From Actinomadura sp. BRA 177 (GTDB taxonomy: Bacteria > Actinomycetota > Actinomycetes > Streptosporangiales > Streptosporangiaceae), in assembly GCF_013372625.1 (NCBI RefSeq), contig NZ_JABXFD010000499.1:1-44204 (forward strand): a stretch of 44,204 nt of DNA, read 5' to 3'. The stretch's first letter is position 1, and every line of letters starts with the position of its first letter. Positions 31,400 through 39,175 of the stretch are shown here, piece after piece. The notes under the pieces are model-generated. The model ran no database searches. It had not been told where the DNA came from and worked only from the letters and a program-made list of their open reading frames with translations. The translations under genes were made by a program, and so were the position numbers.

Positions 31400-32983
31400 C
31401 TATTGGCCTCGGGGTTCTGCTGGCGGCGTTGTCTCCGCCAGGGAGATCGTCGTTCGTAGCGGGATCTCACGCGTGGCGATGATCGCCACGACGGAGACGA
31501 CCGCGATGAACGCCGCGATGAGAAAGACGCCCCCGAACGCATCCGCATAGGAATTGTGGAACACCTCCTGTACCGGCCCGGGCAGTCCGCTGATGTCGAG
31601 TTTCGTCTCACCGGATCCGCCGGATATCGCCCCGGCGGGTACGCCCAGTTCGGCCAGGCCGGCCGCGATGTTCGAGGCCACCCGGTCGGTGAGCACCGCT
31701 CCGAGGATCGAGACGCCGATGGCGCCGCCGAGGGAGCGGAAGAAGGATATCGCGGCTGAGGCTGCGCCGATCTGGGTGACATCGACCGTGTTCTGTACGG
31801 CGAGGACAACGTTCTGCACCAGCGCGCCGATTCCCACGCCCATCAGCACCATGAAGACGGCGACGAGCCAGTAGGGCATCGTGTGATCGATCATGCCCAG
31901 GCCGAACAGTCCCGCCAGCATGATGAGGCCGCCGATCAGCATCACCGGTTTGATCCGCCCGGTGCGGGAGACGATCTGACCGCCGACCGTCGCCGCGAGC
32001 ATCTGCGCGAGGATCAGTGGAATCGTCATGAGCCCGGCCCGCGTGGGCGAGACCCCGTCCCCGAGCTGGAAGTACTGCGTCAGGAAGACTCCGGAGCCGA
32101 ACATGGCGACGCCGGCCCCAATGCTGGCGAGGATCATGAGGGTCGCCGTGCTGTTGCGCAGCACTCGGATCGGAATCACCGGCTCGGGCGAGCGGAGTTC
32201 GACGATGACCAGGAGCACCACGGCCACAAGGAACGCCGCAAGATAGGCACCCGACTGCCATGAGATCCAGTCGTAGTCGCTGCCGGCGAACGTCAGCCAG
32301 AGCATCGGCAGTGCAGCGGCGACCGTCACGAGGACGGCGCCCAGATAGTCGAGTCGTGCCTTTCCGCGTCTCATCGTGGGCAACGTCAGCTTGAACTGCA
32401 GGAGAACGAGCGCGACCAAGGCCAGGGGCACGCAGACGAAATAGCACCAGCGCCAGCCGAGGGAATCGGTGATCACACCGCCGAGGAGAGGACCGGAGAC
32501 CGTCGCGACCGCCATCACCGCGCCCATGTAACCGGCATAGCGTCCACGTTCCCGCGGAGCCATGATCGTGCCCATGATCGCCTGGACCAGCGCCATCAAT
32601 CCACCCATCGCGAGGCCCTGGACCGCACGCGCCACCATCATCAACGTGATGGAGGTACTCAGACCCGCCACCACGGATCCGACGACGAACATGACGATGG
32701 CGATCTGAGTGAGAAGCTTCTTATTGAACAAGTCGGAGAGCTTGCCCCACACCGGAGTGCTCACGGTCATCGCCAGCAGACTCACCGTGATCACCCAGGT
32801 GTACTGCCGCTGCGTACCGTCGAGATCGGCGATAATGGTCGGCAGTGCCGTGGAGACGATCGTGGTCGAGATCATCGCGGTGAAAAGCGCGGCCAGCAGA
32901 GCCGTCATCACCTCAAGGATCTCGCGGTGCGAGTACTGCCTGTACTCATCCATGGCGGGCACCGCGGTGGGGGATGTCGTCAT
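31400..32983 (-). CDS. MFS drug transporter, DHA2 family (EmrB/QacA-type, 14 TM)
   Basis: The 527-aa protein has about 14 hydrophobic segments, the MFS motif A GKLSDLFNKK, the antiporter motif C region GPLLGGVITDSLGWRW, and the D1-type STTIVSTALPTIIADL at the first helix. It is a proton-driven exporter of drugs or toxic metabolites. It follows its MarR regulator by 29 nt. An extracytoplasmic loop near helix 13-14 (PAGAISGGSGETKLDI) is typical of DHA2. Its substrate is unknown; induction through the MarR operator upstream is expected. Confidence 0.93.
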   Translation of the reverse strand: MTTSPTAVPAMDEYRQYSHREILEVMTALLAALFTAMISTTIVSTALPTIIADLDGTQRQYTWVITVSLLAMTVSTPVWGKLSDLFNKKLLTQIAIVMFVVGSVVAGLSTSITLMMVARAVQGLAMGGLMALVQAIMGTIMAPRERGRYAGYMGAVMAVATVSGPLLGGVITDSLGWRWCYFVCVPLALVALVLLQFKLTLPTMRRGKARLDYLGAVLVTVAAALPMLWLTFAGSDYDWISWQSGAYLAAFLVAVVLLVIVELRSPEPVIPIRVLRNSTATLMILASIGAGVAMFGSGVFLTQYFQLGDGVSPTRAGLMTIPLILAQMLAATVGGQIVSRTGRIKPVMLIGGLIMLAGLFGLGMIDHTMPYWLVAVFMVLMGVGIGALVQNVVLAVQNTVDVTQIGAASAAISFFRSLGGAIGVSILGAVLTDRVASNIAAGLAELGVPAGAISGGSGETKLDISGLPGPVQEVFHNSYADAFGGVFLIAAFIAVVSVVAIIATREIPLRTTISLAETTPPAEPRGQ

Positions 32984-33012
32984 CCGAAGTGGTCCTTCCT
33001 CGTCGTCGGAGA

Positions 33013-33516
33013 TCAGCGGTTGGTGGCGCCCGGCCCGGTGGGCGCGGGCACGTCCGGATCCGGTGGGACGGCCCGGAGCGGCGCACCAGTGACCTCCCCG
33101 AGATGCCGGTTCAGCCGGTTCAGCAGCGCGATGGCCTGCTCTGCATCTGCGGCCGACCAGTCGCCGAGCGCCTCGGCGAACCGGGCGACGACCTCTGACT
33201 CACGTTCGCCGAGCCTGGTGCGCCCAGCCGCGGTGATCGAGATCAGCGCCGCCCGTGCGTCGTGTGGGTCAGGTCGCCGCTCTACGAGACCCTCCGCCTC
33301 CAGCGAGTCGACCGCGCGTGAAGTGACGGCCGCCGAGACTTGGAGACCCTGGGCGAGCTCGCCCAGGCGAGCATCGCTCTCACGTAGATACTGCAGAATG
33401 CCGAACTCGGTGCCGGCCAGACTGCGCTCCCTGCTGCGCTGACCCGCGCGCTGGAAGGTGCGCGCAATGTGCACCATCTCGGCGAGGATCCGCCCCGCAT
33501 GACGATCATCGATCAC
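33013..33516 (-). CDS. MarR-family regulator of the MFS efflux gene
   Basis: The 167-aa protein has the winged HTH FGILQYLRESDARLGELAQG, VSAAVTSRAVDSLEAEGLVE and the wing DPHDARAALISITAAGRTRL (the conserved D-x-R of MarR). It starts at GTG 33516 with AGGAG 5 nt upstream. It leads a two-gene operon with the DHA2 transporter. A 23-bp palindrome upstream overlaps its promoter, so autorepression relieved by a drug ligand is likely. Confidence 0.92.
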   Translation of the reverse strand: MIDDRHAGRILAEMVHIARTFQRAGQRSRERSLAGTEFGILQYLRESDARLGELAQGLQVSAAVTSRAVDSLEAEGLVERRPDPHDARAALISITAAGRTRLGERESEVVARFAEALGDWSAADAEQAIALLNRLNRHLGEVTGAPLRAVPPDPDVPAPTGPGATNR

Positions 33517-33574
33517 ATCCGCTCCTGCCCGTAGCGCGCGGATCTTGCTCCGCGACGAGACAACGGTAGCACTT

Positions 33575-33597
33575 TAGTTACTTGCCACAAACAACTA
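33575..33597. promoter_or_regulatory. 23-bp palindromic MarR operator of the marR-MFS operon
   Basis: TAGTTnnTTG-nnn-CAAnnAACTA is a perfect inverted repeat in all specified positions, at 59-81 nt upstream of GTG 33516. On the minus strand a TTGTGG within it and TACCGT 16 nt downstream form a promoter, so a bound MarR dimer would cover the -35. It is strongly AT-rich compared with its surroundings. Confidence 0.75.
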
Positions 33598-33667
33598 CCG
33601 GTCTGTCGACGGGACGTGTTCACGTTTGCAGTGGTCGAGGCAAGGATCTGGTCGGTCCCGCTGCGCG

Positions 33668-33831
33668 CTGGCGCCTGGGGCGCCGCACCTGCGGGTTCCG
33701 CCGCCGCCCGCGGTGTGGGTCCGGATTCCCCCGGTCATCGGTACCGGGTCATCCGGCTGCTGGAATCGTCCGGGAGGCGCCCGCCGAGGCGCGGTCCCCG
33801 GTTGCCCGTCCGGGACTACCGGGGGTTTTGA
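33668..33831 (+). pseudogene. alkA-like glycosylase 3' remnant
   Basis: The last 30 or so codons (HRYRVIRLLESSGRRPPRRG to the stop) match the C-terminus of the intact alkA-like gene in frame. The preceding APGAPHLRVPPPPAVWVRIP lies in another frame, because the roughly 280-bp deletion is not a multiple of three. The catalytic Asp and HhH region are gone. Confidence 0.75.
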
Positions 33832-33961
33832 CCGGGTCGGCGGACGCGCGGCGGCGCAGCCAGAAGTTGCGCGGGGTCCAGTCGAGGCCGTCCCGGCTGT
33901 CGGAGCCGAACAACGGGCCGAGGACGGCGAGGGCGATGATGATGCCGAGCACATACAGCAT
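33749..33961 (-). CDS. Small membrane protein (70 aa), copy 2
   Basis: The duplicated ORF is intact and equally long. About eight of 70 residues differ from copy 1 (ADSRDG becomes SDSRDG, PNNFW becomes PRNFW, and several in the low-complexity tail). The GGAG site of copy 1 is replaced by a GAAAGAAGAAG stretch, so translation may be weaker. Conservation of the helix and DSRDGLDW suggests that this part has been under selection. Confidence 0.5.
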   Translation of the reverse strand: MLYVLGIIIALAVLGPLFGSDSRDGLDWTPRNFWLRRRASADPVKTPGSPGRATGDRASAGASRTIPAAG

Positions 33962-34121
33962 GGTCTTCTTCTTTCTTTGGGATCGCTGTGGGGGCGTTCC
34001 CGCGCGGGGCGATCGGTGGAGCCGGGGTGTCCGCCTCTTTCCGTCGCACCACCAGGCTGGCCGCGCCGACCGTTCAGGTCCAGCGACCTTTTCTGGAGTG
34101 TTGTGTAAGAATCACTTCACA

Positions 34122-34517
34122 ATGCTTCATCTCGATGGGTTCGGTGCGGGCTCCGCGTGGTTCGGTCTCATCCGTGCGGCGGTCGCCCGTGGTGTGGCCG
34201 TTCGCAGGGCCCGGCTCGTGTCGGAGCCGGTCACCGACTACATCCGTTTCGAGCACGCCGTATCCGGCCTGCACAATGTTCCGGCCGGGGAGCAGATCCG
34301 CTGGTTGTCCCGGCGCTGCGCCTCCGACTTGGCGCTGCCGGGCAACGACTTCTGGGTGTTCGACAACCGGTTGGTGCGGTTCCATCACTTCTCAGGGGAC
34401 GGACAGCCACTCGACGACGAGTTCAGCGAAGATCCGTGGGTCATCAGCCTGTGCCTCGGCGCGTTCGAAGCGGTTTGGTCGCGGGCCGTTGACCAGGCCG
34501 AGTTCGAGCCGCGGTGA
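34122..34517 (+). CDS. 5'-truncated DUF6879 gene fused to the lysR-type leader
   Basis: From ATG 34122 the frame reads MLHLDGFGAGSAWFGLIRAA and then a clear DUF6879 C-terminal region (LPGNDFWVFDNRLVRFHHFS, WVISLCLGAFEAVWSRAV). The family is normally longer by some 40-60 N-terminal residues. Here those are replaced by the duplicated lysR promoter and start codon, so the 131-aa product would be a chimera. DUF6879 genes commonly pair with DUF5753-type XRE genes, and one follows 19 nt downstream. It may still supply the transcription start for that gene; its own function is doubtful. Confidence 0.6.
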   Translation: MLHLDGFGAGSAWFGLIRAAVARGVAVRRARLVSEPVTDYIRFEHAVSGLHNVPAGEQIRWLSRRCASDLALPGNDFWVFDNRLVRFHHFSGDGQPLDDEFSEDPWVISLCLGAFEAVWSRAVDQAEFEPR

Positions 34518-34536
34518 CGGTCCTCGTCGTTACGAA

Positions 34537-35385
34537 ATGTCCACATCACCGTCGTCTTCTGTCCAGGCCGCCCGTGCGGAGCTGGCCGCGCGCCTCCGCG
34601 AGATCCGGCTCGAACACGAACTGACCGGAACGGAGCTGGCCGGTAGAGCCGGGTGGCACCGTACGAAGGTCTCCCAGATCGAGCACGCGACGCGCCCACC
34701 GTCCAGGAACGACATTCTCACCTGGTGCCGCGTCTGCGATGCCGCCGACGAGGCCGAAGATCTCATCGCCCGACTCCGCGACGTCGAAGGCGGCTACGTC
34801 GAATGGAAACGGCTCGAGCGCACTGGTCTGAGACGTCTTCAGGAGTCGGCGCTGGTCGAGTTCGACGAGTGCCGGCACCTGCGCGCCTACTGCTCCCGCA
34901 TCGTGCCCGGCCTGCTCCAGACCGCCGAGTACACCCGCGCTCTCCTCCGGTCGATCCAGCGTTTCCGTGACCTCCCGGACGACGTTGAGGCAGCGGTCGC
35001 CGTGCGCATGGAACGGCAGCGGGTCCTCACCCGGGGAGACCACCGCTTCGCCTTCCTGATCGAGGAGAGTGTGCTCCGCTACCGGCTCGGCGACGCCGAG
35101 TGCATGACCGGGCAACTCGGCAATCTGCTGACCGTCATGTCACTGCCCTCGGTGGCGCTCGGCATCATCCCCTTCGCCAGGACGCGTACCACCGTTCCGC
35201 GCCCCGACTTCACCATGTTCGATGCCGAGAACGTTCAGGTAGAACTTCCCTCCGCACTCATCACAGTGACTGTTCCAGGGGAGATCGCGATCTACGCGAA
35301 GGCGTTCGAGGAACTGGCCGAGATGGCAGTGATCGGCGCGGACGCACGAGCCCTGATCACTTCGGCGATCAGCGAGCTCGGCTGA
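34537..35385 (+). CDS. XRE-family regulator, WhiJ/Scr1-type (HTH + DUF5753), without DUF397 partner
   Basis: The 282-aa protein has an HTH at residues about 10-70 (RLREIRLEHELTGTELAGRA, WHRTKVSQIEHATRPP) and a DUF5753 domain with RRLQESALVEFDECRHLRAY, IVPGLLQTAEYTRALLRSI and LGIIPFARTRTTVPRPDFTM. ATG 34537 is the only good start. No DUF397 gene follows; instead there is a radical SAM gene 134 nt downstream. It is preceded by the truncated DUF6879 gene. It probably regulates the radical SAM/kinase pair. Confidence 0.9.
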   Translation: MSTSPSSSVQAARAELAARLREIRLEHELTGTELAGRAGWHRTKVSQIEHATRPPSRNDILTWCRVCDAADEAEDLIARLRDVEGGYVEWKRLERTGLRRLQESALVEFDECRHLRAYCSRIVPGLLQTAEYTRALLRSIQRFRDLPDDVEAAVAVRMERQRVLTRGDHRFAFLIEESVLRYRLGDAECMTGQLGNLLTVMSLPSVALGIIPFARTRTTVPRPDFTMFDAENVQVELPSALITVTVPGEIAIYAKAFEELAEMAVIGADARALITSAISELG

Positions 35386-35519
35386 TTCGTCGTAACACTT
35401 GGTCACACGCCTGGCCTGTGGCGTGGCGCTCAATGGACGCTCTGTCGCAGACGACACGGACGGCCCTGATCCCGGGGTCGCCGCACCTCGACAAGCGAGG
35501 CGCGCCGCAGGAGGACATG

Positions 35520-36377
35520 ATGACCATCACCCTGGAATCCGAGCAGATCAGGCGGGGAGCGCCTGTCATGCTCTGGCTCGACCTGACCCGCAGGTGCCAA
35601 CTCGGCTGCGCGCACTGCTTCAACGCCTCCGGCCCGGCGGGCGACCACGGCACCATGGCCCGCGGCGACTGGGTCCGCGTCCTCGACCAGGCCGCCGCCT
35701 GGGGAGTCCGCCGCGTCCAGTACATCGGTGGCGAGCCGACGATGCACCCGGACGCCCTCTCCCTGACCGAGCACGCTCTCGACCTCGGCCTCTCCGTCGA
35801 GGTGTTCACCAACCTCGTGCACGTGTCCCCGCGCTGGTGGGACCTGTTCCAGCGCGCCGGGGTGTCGGTGGCGACGTCGTACTACTCTGCCGACCCGGCC
35901 GAGCACAACGCCGTCACTCGGCGTCCCTCCCAAGCCCGTACCCGCTCGAACATCATCCGGGCGGTCCGGCTCGGGGTCCCGCTGCGCGCCGGTGTCATCG
36001 ACACCGGCGACCGCGACCGGGCCGAGCGGGCTTGCCGCGACCTGAACGCGATCGGTGTCGCGAGGATCCGCGTCGACCGGGTACGGGCGTTCGGCCGTGC
36101 CGACGCCGACCAGACGCCGACCACCGCCGAGTTGTGCGGCCGGTGCGGGGAAGGCCGCGCCGCCATCGGTCCACAGGGCGAGGTCTCGCCGTGCGTGATG
36201 TCCGGGTGGATGAGCGTGGGCAACGTCCATGAGGAACCGCTGGCCGCTATCGTCGGCGGGACCGCCATGGCCGAGGCCACCGCCGCCATTCGCGCCGTCC
36301 CCCGTGCGGGGGCCTGTGACCCCGATCAAGAATGCACCCCAGGACACCCGGGAAGCGAATGCAACCCTCGTACCTGA
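35520..36377 (+). CDS. Radical SAM protein with twitch/SPASM-like C-terminus, uncharacterised
   Basis: The 285-aa protein has the radical SAM cluster motif in LTRRCQLGCAHCFNASG (CxxxCxxC) and YIGGEPTMHP after it (the GGE SAM contact). A C-terminal CGEGRAAIGPQGEVSPC fits the C-x10-G-x4-C start of a SPASM/twitch domain, and a final Cys group is CDPDQEC...SECNP. Such enzymes bind auxiliary Fe-S clusters and often modify peptides or small molecules. AGGAGG lies 5 nt before ATG 35520; ATG 35517 and ATG 35433 (29 more residues) are in frame. A TTG-started kinase gene follows 13 nt later. Confidence 0.82.
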   Translation: MTITLESEQIRRGAPVMLWLDLTRRCQLGCAHCFNASGPAGDHGTMARGDWVRVLDQAAAWGVRRVQYIGGEPTMHPDALSLTEHALDLGLSVEVFTNLVHVSPRWWDLFQRAGVSVATSYYSADPAEHNAVTRRPSQARTRSNIIRAVRLGVPLRAGVIDTGDRDRAERACRDLNAIGVARIRVDRVRAFGRADADQTPTTAELCGRCGEGRAAIGPQGEVSPCVMSGWMSVGNVHEEPLAAIVGGTAMAEATAAIRAVPRAGACDPDQECTPGHPGSECNPRT

Positions 36378-36390
36378 CAGGAGATCCACG

Positions 36391-37194
36391 TTGAGTGATC
36401 TTCCCGGACCGGCCGGACTCGCCGAGGCGCTGTACCCGAACACCGGTGCACTCATCACCGTCAAGCCGACCGAGCGCGGATTCTCCTCGGACCTCACCGC
36501 CCTGGTGACCGGCGAGAAAGGCGCATGGTTCGTCAAGGCCGTCCGCAACCGCCCCGGCGGCCGTCGCGACTCCCTGGTCCGGGAAGGGCTCATCAACCCG
36601 TGCGTGCGGCCGATCTCCCCGGCCGTGCAATGGCAGGCCGAGAGCCCGGAGTGGATCGCGCTCGGCTTCGAGATCGTCCGAGGGCGGCACGCTGACCTGG
36701 CACCGGGCTCGGCCGATCTGCCCACCGCGGTCGAGCTGCTGAAGCGCATCGGCGGCCTCCCTCTGCCGGAGCTCGCCGCGGACTGGCATGAGACCCGGTG
36801 GGACCGGTACACCGACCAGCCTGAGCTGTTGCGCGGTGACACGCTCCTCTACACCGACATCCACCCGTCCAACATCCTCATCGGCGACCGGACATGGGCG
36901 GTCGACTGGGCGTGGCCCACCCGAGGCGCTGCTTTCATCGACCCGGCGGTCTTGGTCGTCCAACTCGTCGCGGCCGGGCACAGCCCCGAGCAGGCTGAAG
37001 GATGGGCGTCCGCCTGCCCGTCGTGGAAAGACGCCGATCCTGCAGCGATCGATGCGTTCGCCGCCGCCAACACGTCCATGTACAGGACGCTCGCTGACCG
37101 GCGCCCCGACGCGCCGTGGCTCGGCGCGATGGCCGCGGCCACCCGCGCGTGGGCGCACCACCGGGCGCGCATCGGCGATGGAGCACGTCCATAG
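36391..37194 (+). CDS. APH-fold phosphotransferase (kinase B), coupled to the radical SAM gene
   Basis: The 267-aa protein starts at a TTG with AGGAG 7 nt upstream, the only start with a good ribosome-binding site. The N-lobe contains GAWFVKAV (ATP Lys) and the catalytic loop LLYTDIHPSNILIGD (H-to-Y before the T-D pair). The Mg site is TWAVDWAWPTRGAAFIDPAV, followed by LVVQLVAAGHSPEQAE. It is a paralogue of kinase A at 23.9 kb. The 13-nt gap after the radical SAM gene indicates one operon and probably successive steps on one substrate. Confidence 0.8.
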   Translation: MSDLPGPAGLAEALYPNTGALITVKPTERGFSSDLTALVTGEKGAWFVKAVRNRPGGRRDSLVREGLINPCVRPISPAVQWQAESPEWIALGFEIVRGRHADLAPGSADLPTAVELLKRIGGLPLPELAADWHETRWDRYTDQPELLRGDTLLYTDIHPSNILIGDRTWAVDWAWPTRGAAFIDPAVLVVQLVAAGHSPEQAEGWASACPSWKDADPAAIDAFAAANTSMYRTLADRRPDAPWLGAMAAATRAWAHHRARIGDGARP

Positions 37195-37213
37195 CCGCGC
37201 GTTCGCACACGAA

Positions 37214-37241
37214 GGCTCTCGCCATGCCGACGGCGGGAGCC
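37214..37241. terminator. Hairpin between kinase B and the convergent DUF397 gene
   Basis: GGCTCTCGCC and GGCGGGAGCC pair over 10 bp (one T-G) around an 8-nt loop, 20 nt after the kinase stop. It lies between two convergent genes and could act in both directions. Confidence 0.6.
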
Positions 37242-37263
37242 TCGTTCGTTCGAGCGCGAGGGG

Positions 37264-37479
37264 TTAGGCGCTGCGGTGGAGTTCGCCGTTCTTGAGTTTG
37301 CTGGTGAACGTCTTCCAGGCGGTTGGGGTGAGGATGAGGGCGGGGCCGGTGGGGTTGGTGCTGTCGCGGACGGCCACGATGGCGGGGATGTTGGTGGCGA
37401 CCTCGACGCAGGTGTTGCTGGCGTCCCCGCTGTGGCTGCTCTTGAACCAGTTGGCGCGGGACAGGTCGATCTGGGTCAT
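37264..37479 (-). CDS. DUF397 small protein of the second WhiJ/Scr1-type module
   Basis: The 71-aa protein has the family pattern WFKSSHSGDASNTCVEVA, VAVRDSTNPTGPALIL and AWKTFTSKL. ATG 37479 follows the stop of the XRE gene by 13 nt on the minus strand, so they share a transcript. It is the presumed control partner of that regulator. It ends near a hairpin that separates it from the kinase gene. Confidence 0.9.
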   Translation of the reverse strand: MTQIDLSRANWFKSSHSGDASNTCVEVATNIPAIVAVRDSTNPTGPALILTPTAWKTFTSKLKNGELHRSA

Positions 37480-37492
37480 GTGGATTGGACCT

Positions 37493-38392
37493 CTACTGTT
37501 TGGCAGCGGTCTCGATGAGGTCCGCTGACTCCTGCGGGCTGAGCGCCAATTCGCGAAGACGCTCAAATGCAACATTACAACGGGTCACCAGGTGAGGGTT
37601 CTCGAGGTACACGGCCCCGTGGAATCCCTCGGTGTAAGCGACGTCCGGGTCCGCCGCTTCGGCGAAACGCAACAGGATGAAGGCGCCGTCGAGGCCGACG
37701 TGTGCTCCAGCGGAGACCGGTAGGACCTGGACGGTGATGTTCGGTCGGCGAGTCTCCCTAAGGAGGCGGTGCATCTGGTCGCGCTGGACCTCGGGGCCGC
37801 CGACCTGGCGGGTGAGGACGGCTTCGTCGAGGATGACGTGGAGGTCCGGCGGGTTCTCGGTGCGGGTGGTGATCGTCTGCCTGGCCAGGCGGGCTTGCAG
37901 GCGGCGTTCGATCTCTTGGGCGCTGGTGCCGTCCATGTTCCCGGCGGTGAGCAGCGCGCGTACGTAGTCGGGCGTCTGGAGGAGCCCAGGCACGACCTGG
38001 GGTGCCCATTCGCCGATCATGGAGGCTTCGTCCTCCAGCGCGACGTACGGGCTGGAGAGGACGTCGGCGTAGTCAGTCCACCAGCCGCGCTGATCGGCCC
38101 GTTCGGCGAGTTCGAGGACCATTTCGCGTTCCGGTGTGACGATGCCGTAGATGTCGAGCAGGAGGGCGACGTCGCGTGGTGCGGCCTTGTTGCGGCCGGT
38201 TTCGAGGTGTCCGACCTTCTGCTGAGACCACCCGAGCCGGGCGGCGACCGCTTCCTGGCTTAGACCCGACTTGCGGCGGAAGTCGCGGAGCCAGCGGGCC
38301 AGTCGTCGTGCGCGTACGGACGGCACGTAGGCGGGTTGTCTGGATGGCGCCAATGCAGCCTCACCAAGATCAGTTGTGTACGGGGGCTTCAT
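37493..38392 (-). CDS. XRE-family regulator, WhiJ/Scr1-type (HTH + DUF5753), second module
   Basis: The 299-aa protein has an HTH (WLRDFRRKSGLSQEAVAARL, WSQQKVGHLETGRN) at about residues 28-85, then DUF5753 with GWWTDYADVLSSPYVALEDE, QVVPGLLQTPDYVRALLTAG and ITVQVLPVSAGAHVGLDGAF. ATG 38392 gives the usual length; no good SD is present, and GTG 38425 or 38422 are alternatives. A TACTAT -10 at 38455-38450 (minus) would give a leader of about 50 nt. It is divergent from the RsbW-like ATPase, repeating the layout at 20.6 kb. Confidence 0.9.
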   Translation of the reverse strand: MKPPYTTDLGEAALAPSRQPAYVPSVRARRLARWLRDFRRKSGLSQEAVAARLGWSQQKVGHLETGRNKAAPRDVALLLDIYGIVTPEREMVLELAERADQRGWWTDYADVLSSPYVALEDEASMIGEWAPQVVPGLLQTPDYVRALLTAGNMDGTSAQEIERRLQARLARQTITTRTENPPDLHVILDEAVLTRQVGGPEVQRDQMHRLLRETRRPNITVQVLPVSAGAHVGLDGAFILLRFAEAADPDVAYTEGFHGAVYLENPHLVTRCNVAFERLRELALSPQESADLIETAAKQ

Positions 38393-38725
38393 GGCCGATT
38401 CGGCCGAGATTTTCGCCGTAACCACTTGCCTGAAGTAGTAACTCCAGCGATAGTAGCACTGCTGCGCATCGCTCACTGATGGTGACCAGGTGTCGACACT
38501 CCGTGTGGGATCACGTTGCCATAGCCGCCCGGGGTCCGGCAGGCGCTTTCCGGAGTTGGGCTGGTGCACAGGGCGCTCGGTGAAGGTGAGTACCTGTCCA
38601 CAAGCACCATCGAAGAGAGGGGGCCGACGCCAGGTTGAATGCCCTCCGTCCGCCTCTGACCAGGTGGACGGTGACCCTGACGCGGTCAGGGGCGGGCGGC
38701 TGGCGCGGCCCCGGAACGGACGAGC
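38393..38725. promoter_or_regulatory. Divergent intergenic region of the second ATPase//XRE module
   Basis: No gene is visible in this 333-nt stretch. It carries a minus-strand -10 (TACTAT, 38455-38450) and a perfect GTGTCGACAC palindrome near 38489-38498. The part from 38500 to 38725 is GC-rich and otherwise featureless. Confidence 0.35.
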
Positions 38726-39175
38726 ATGCCCGTACTTCTGGAGACCGTATCAGGCCCCGGCAACTGTGAAACGATCATGGACGTGTCCTGGCCCGCCGCG
38801 GAGGCAGCGGCGGGACGTGCCCGCCGCTGTGTGCGCGGATGGCTCGGCGACGTCCAGGACCTCGACATCGGCGACGTCGAACTGATGGTCTCGGAACTCG
38901 TCACGAACGCGTGCGAGCACTCCGGTGCAGCCGGCCGCCCCGACGGCCGGGTGCGGCTGGTCGCGGTCTGCGACCCGGGCGGCCTGCGGATCGAGGTCAC
39001 CGACGTCGGGGGCGGGACTACGGTTCCGGCGCCGCGGCGTCCGGACGCCGATGACATCCGGGGCCGCGGCCTGATGATCGTGGAGGCGCTCGCGGACCGC
39101 TGGGGCCACCTCACCGCCCCGGACACCGGGGCCCGGATCGTCTGGATCGAGGTGGCGAGAAACGCCGCCCGGTGA
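38726..39175 (+). CDS. RsbW/AbaA-like ATP-binding protein (HATPase_c_2), second module
   Basis: The 149-aa protein is a compact GHKL domain, with VELMVSELVTNACEHSGA (N box), LRIEVTDVGGG (G1) and DDIRGRGLMIVEALADRWGH (G2). It has no C-terminal extension, unlike the ATPase at 19.9 kb. Start ATG 38726, with ATG 38777 in frame and closer to the domain. It is the probable partner of the divergent XRE/DUF397 pair. A 51-codon membrane-type ORF overlaps its stop. Confidence 0.87.
   Translation: MPVLLETVSGPGNCETIMDVSWPAAEAAAGRARRCVRGWLGDVQDLDIGDVELMVSELVTNACEHSGAAGRPDGRVRLVAVCDPGGLRIEVTDVGGGTTVPAPRRPDADDIRGRGLMIVEALADRWGHLTAPDTGARIVWIEVARNAAR

Larger units (their letters stand above)
33668..34136. 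repeat. Direct repeat, copy 2, with internal deletion
   Basis: This is the second copy of 25681-26424. It starts at ...GGCGCC-GCACCTGCGGGTTCC, jumps at about 33729/33730 from the position of 25743 to that of 26024 (loss of about 280 bp), then runs on to the first codons of lysR, where it ends in a DUF6879 sequence. By eye it is about 90% alike, so the event is not recent. Confidence 0.85.

Noticed and set aside
35386..35519. RiPP precursor gene before the radical SAM gene
   Set aside because: The only frame in this gap is an in-frame extension of the radical SAM protein itself; no separate short ORF with a leader-core pattern is visible.
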